From: an uncultured Desulfovibrio sp.
Lineage (GTDB): Bacteria > Desulfobacterota > Desulfovibrionia > Desulfovibrionales > Desulfovibrionaceae
Direction of reading: 5' to 3'
Assembly: GCA_937926875.1 (NCBI GenBank)
Contig: CALBAX010000108.1
Coordinates: forward strand, 1-7,735
DNA length: 7,735 bases
Shown here: piece by piece, positions 6,029-7,735 of the stretch
Numbering within the stretch: position 1 is the first letter of the stretch
Layout of the letters: each line of letters begins with the position of its first letter
Translations under genes and position numbers: made by a program
The notes under the pieces: generated by a model
Seen by the model: only the letters and a program-made list of their open reading frames with translations
What the model was told of the DNA's origin: nothing
Databases searched by the model: none

Positions 6029-6076
6029 GGGGGAAGGATCCCTTTGCGCGTCAGTCAAAGGGGGGCCCCTTCCCCC
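6029..6076 (-). terminator. Large hairpin behind the fumarase beta gene (no U-tract)
   Basis: GGGGGAAGG (6029-6037) pairs with CCTTCCCCC (6068-6076), and CCCTTTG (6040-6046) pairs with CAAAGGG (6056-6062), with a small internal loop between them and a 9-nt end loop. The 16 base pairs begin only 10 nt past the fumarase beta stop. No T-tract follows on either strand, so it is not a classical intrinsic terminator. It may instead protect the mRNA 3' end or cause pausing, with the bidirectional terminator at 5877-5916 as the true stop. Confidence 0.5.
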
Positions 6077-6086
6077 TTATCGTTCA

Positions 6087-6644
6087 TCAGAGCTTCCTGT
6101 ACGGGGCCTGGCCGGTCTCGTAGTAATCGTCGCCGGTGCTGTCGATGACCACGATGGCCGGGAAGTCTTCCACTTCCAGCGCGGCCACGGCCTCGGGGCC
6201 CAGGTCAGGGTAGGCCAGCACCGTATATTTCTTGATGCGCTGCGAGATGAGCGCCCCGGCCCCGCCCACGGCCGCCAGATAGGGCACGCCGTGCCGCTTC
6301 ATGGCTTCCACCACTTCGGGCTTGCGGTAGCCTTTGCCGATCATGCCGCGCAGGCCTTGCGCCAGCAGGGTGGGCGTGTAGGCGTCCATGCGCCCGGCGG
6401 TGGTGGGCCCGGCCGCGCCGATGGCCTGTCCCGGCCTGGCCGGACTGGGGCCCACATAATAGATGACCGCCCCGTCCAGATCCACGGGCAGCTCCTCGCC
6501 CCGGGCCAGGGCCTCCACCAGGCGTTTGTGGGCGGCATCGCGGGCGGCGATGATGGTGCCCGTGATGAGCACCCGCTCACCGGCACGCAGGGAACGGGCC
6601 GTGGCTTCGTCGAAGGGCGCGCGGATACGTTTCATAGCGGACAT
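6087..6644 (-). CDS. Fumarate hydratase class I, beta subunit
   Basis: A 185-residue cytoplasmic subunit corresponding to the C-terminal domain of class I fumarase (TtdB/FumA-C family). It pairs with the alpha subunit to hydrate fumarate to L-malate reversibly. Visible signatures are TGTIIAARDAAHKR (28-41), GAVIYYVGP (58-66), the strongly conserved AGPTTAGRMDAYTP (78-91), GMIGKG (100-105), AAVGGAGAL (124-132) and EVEDFPAIVV (157-166). The best start is ATG at 6644, 5 nt after AGGAGG; an internal ATG at 6635 is less well placed. The ribosome site overlaps the TAG stop of the alpha gene, with 9 nt between genes, so the two are translationally coupled and likely made in equal amounts. Tartrate dehydratase is the main alternative substrate call, but the sequence texture favours fumarase. 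Confidence 0.94.
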   Translation of the reverse strand: MSAMKRIRAPFDEATARSLRAGERVLITGTIIAARDAAHKRLVEALARGEELPVDLDGAVIYYVGPSPARPGQAIGAAGPTTAGRMDAYTPTLLAQGLRGMIGKGYRKPEVVEAMKRHGVPYLAAVGGAGALISQRIKKYTVLAYPDLGPEAVAALEVEDFPAIVVIDSTGDDYYETGQAPYRKL

Positions 6645-6653
6645 GGCAGCCTC

Positions 6654-7499
6654 CTACAGACGCACTTCGGCGTGGCGCGCCGCATGGCAGTTGATGTTGA
6701 CCGCCACCGGCAGGGAGGCGATGTGGGTGGGGGCCCATTCCACATGCACCTTGAGGGCCGTGGTCTCGCCGCCCAGGCCCTGGGGGCCGATGCCCGTGCG
6801 GTTGACGAGCTCCAGCAGCTCGTCCTCGAAGGCGGCGTAGCGGGGATCGGGGTTGCGGCTCTCCAGATCACGGGCCGCAGCGCGCTTGGCACACAGGGCG
6901 GCCACTTCCATGGTGCCGCCCAGGCCCACGCCCACCACCATGGGCGGACAGGAGTTGGGCCCGGCCGCCAGCACGGCGTCCAGCACCACCTTGCGCACCC
7001 CTTCGATGCCGTCGGCGGGCACCAGCATCCTGACCACGCTCTTGTTCTCGGAACCGGCGCCCTTGGGGGCCAGGCGCAGGGTCAGGCCGTCGCCGGGCAC
7101 GATGCGGGTGTGGATGACGGCCGGGGTGTTGTCGCCGGTGTTCTTGCGCTCGAACAGGGGCTCGGCCACACAGGACTTGCGCAGATAGCCGTCCACATAG
7201 CCGCGGCGTACGCCTTCGTGGATGGCGGCTTCAAAATCGCCGCCCGTGATGTGCACGTCCTGCCCCACCTCGGCAAAGACCACGGCCAGGCCGGTGTCCT
7301 GGCAGATGGGGATGTCCCCCCGCGCGGCGATGTCCGCATTCTCCAGCAACTGTTCCAGGATGTTGCGCCCCACGGGCGAAGGCTCTTTGTCCAGCCGCTG
7401 CCGGAACGCGTCCCGGACATCGGCGGGCAGATGACAGCAGGCCTGCACGGCCAGCTTTGCCACGGCGGCACTGATGGTCGCGGCGTCGATCTCTCGCAT
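6654..7499 (-). CDS. Fumarate hydratase class I, alpha (Fe-S) subunit
   Basis: A 281-residue cytoplasmic subunit carrying the oxygen-sensitive [4Fe-4S] cluster at which fumarate is hydrated to malate. The three expected cluster ligands are present: Cys66 in PICQDTG, Cys184 in GPNSCPP and Cys271 in NINCHAARHA. Other family signatures are LRKSCVAEPLFERKNTGDNTP in outline (106-126), APKGAGSENKS (144-154), VVGVGLGGTME (188-198) and GIGPQGLGGETTAL (236-249). Length is normal for split two-subunit fumarases of anaerobes and archaea. The ATG at 7499 has GAGG 6 nt upstream and gives the family's usual MREI-type beginning; the frame stays open upstream, but that sequence is not family-like. It is the first gene of a two-gene operon with beta. 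In a sulfate reducer it would link malate and fumarate, for example beside fumarate reductase. Confidence 0.95.
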   Translation of the reverse strand: MREIDAATISAAVAKLAVQACCHLPADVRDAFRQRLDKEPSPVGRNILEQLLENADIAARGDIPICQDTGLAVVFAEVGQDVHITGGDFEAAIHEGVRRGYVDGYLRKSCVAEPLFERKNTGDNTPAVIHTRIVPGDGLTLRLAPKGAGSENKSVVRMLVPADGIEGVRKVVLDAVLAAGPNSCPPMVVGVGLGGTMEVAALCAKRAAARDLESRNPDPRYAAFEDELLELVNRTGIGPQGLGGETTALKVHVEWAPTHIASLPVAVNINCHAARHAEVRL

Positions 7500-7735
7500 G
7501 GTGTGCCTCGTCGGAATGGATTTGTCTGACCGGCCCTCCGCAGGGGAGGCGTGGTCAGGGATGAGCGGGGCCCCGGACGCCTTCCCGATGGGCCGTACCG
7601 GGCTGGCCGGTCTTCCGGAGCCGTGATGTGCCGTTACCATCCAGGGGGATGGCCTGTCACGTCTCTTGCCTTGAAAAAACATCATCTGCCAAATCCGTTT
7701 CCAGTTCTGGGGTTCTTTATCGGTTTTCTTCGGCA
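7500..7735. promoter_or_regulatory. Upstream region of the fumarase operon
   Basis: This stretch has no confident gene on either strand. It should contain the fumarase promoter and leader, but I find no good -35/-10 pair or sigma-54 site. It contains a nested hairpin at 7526-7558 and a smaller inverted repeat CCATCC/GGATGG (7637-7642 and 7647-7652, 4-nt loop). The minus-strand frame of the alpha subunit stays open to the window edge (about 78 codons), so the tail of an upstream gene or an unexpected extension cannot be fully ruled out. Confidence 0.5.
7526..7558 (-). promoter_or_regulatory. Nested hairpin in the fumarase leader
   Basis: CTGACC (7526-7531) pairs with GGTCAG (7553-7558), and inside it CCTCC (7535-7539) pairs with GGAGG (7545-7549), leaving a symmetric 3x3 internal loop and a 5-nt end loop. 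It ends 26 nt upstream of the alpha start codon on the minus strand. It lacks a T-run, so it is not a terminator. It may be an mRNA structure or a protein site. Confidence 0.4.

Noticed and set aside
4301..6058. A 585-codon open frame on the minus strand opposite the porin
   Set aside because: Low-complexity Val/Ala/Gly/Gln/His composition with no domain. The plus-strand porin has a signal peptide, barrel texture and terminator.
5937..7529. A 530-codon open frame on the plus strand opposite the fumarase genes
   Set aside because: It is the antisense shadow of two strongly conserved enzyme genes, and its product is Gly/His/Gln-rich without family features.
7500..7685. A 62-residue N-terminal extension of fumarase alpha
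   Set aside because: Its sequence is unlike fumarases, and the ATG at 7499 has a ribosome site and the family's normal beginning.
1..7735. CRISPR array, transposon ends, tRNA or rRNA
   Set aside because: I saw no regularly spaced repeats, transposase-like frames, terminal repeats or RNA-gene signatures.

Overview
The window looks like chromosomal DNA from a sulfate reducer of the Desulfovibrio group. The genome is GC-rich, the outer-membrane protein is of the Desulfovibrio homotrimeric porin type, and fumarase is the two-subunit, oxygen-labile iron-sulfur class I form typical of anaerobes. This taxonomic call rests on recognising protein families by eye, not on a search. I see no mobile element, CRISPR array, tRNA or rRNA.

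Layout, left to right. (1) Positions 1-145, minus strand: the first 48 codons of a GTG-started gene that leaves the window, with a promoter-like pair at 258-286 and a structured leader. (2) Positions 146-683 hold no other gene. They contain that leader, an 18-bp palindrome, a repeated 10-mer and the intrinsic terminator of the next operon. (3) Positions 684-2853, minus strand: a two-gene unit in which an MHS-type sugar/organic-acid:proton symporter is followed 19 nt later by a class III (CpdA-like) metallophosphodiesterase. (4) Positions 2854-3128: an unusually AT-rich divergent control region. (5) Positions 3129-4241, plus strand: a LacI-family repressor reading away from the transporter. (6) Positions 4337-5836, plus strand: an outer-membrane porin with its own promoter and a strong terminator. 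(7) Positions 6087-7499, minus strand: fumarase alpha and beta, tightly coupled, convergent with the porin.

How the genes may work together. The LacI regulator sits divergently from the transporter. A 22-bp perfect AT palindrome lies on the regulator's own putative promoter, and a matching half-site lies next to the transporter start. The simplest reading is a repressor that controls itself and the transporter/phosphodiesterase operon. The porin would give outer-membrane entry, the symporter inner-membrane entry, and fumarase would serve fumarate/malate metabolism. Nothing in the sequence proves that fumarase or the porin belongs to the same regulon.

The most unusual point is that the repressor appears to lack the hinge leucine that canonical LacI proteins insert at a central CpG, while its best candidate operator has no central CpG. 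Otherwise the genes are ordinary members of known families, and I do not see a convincing new multi-gene system.
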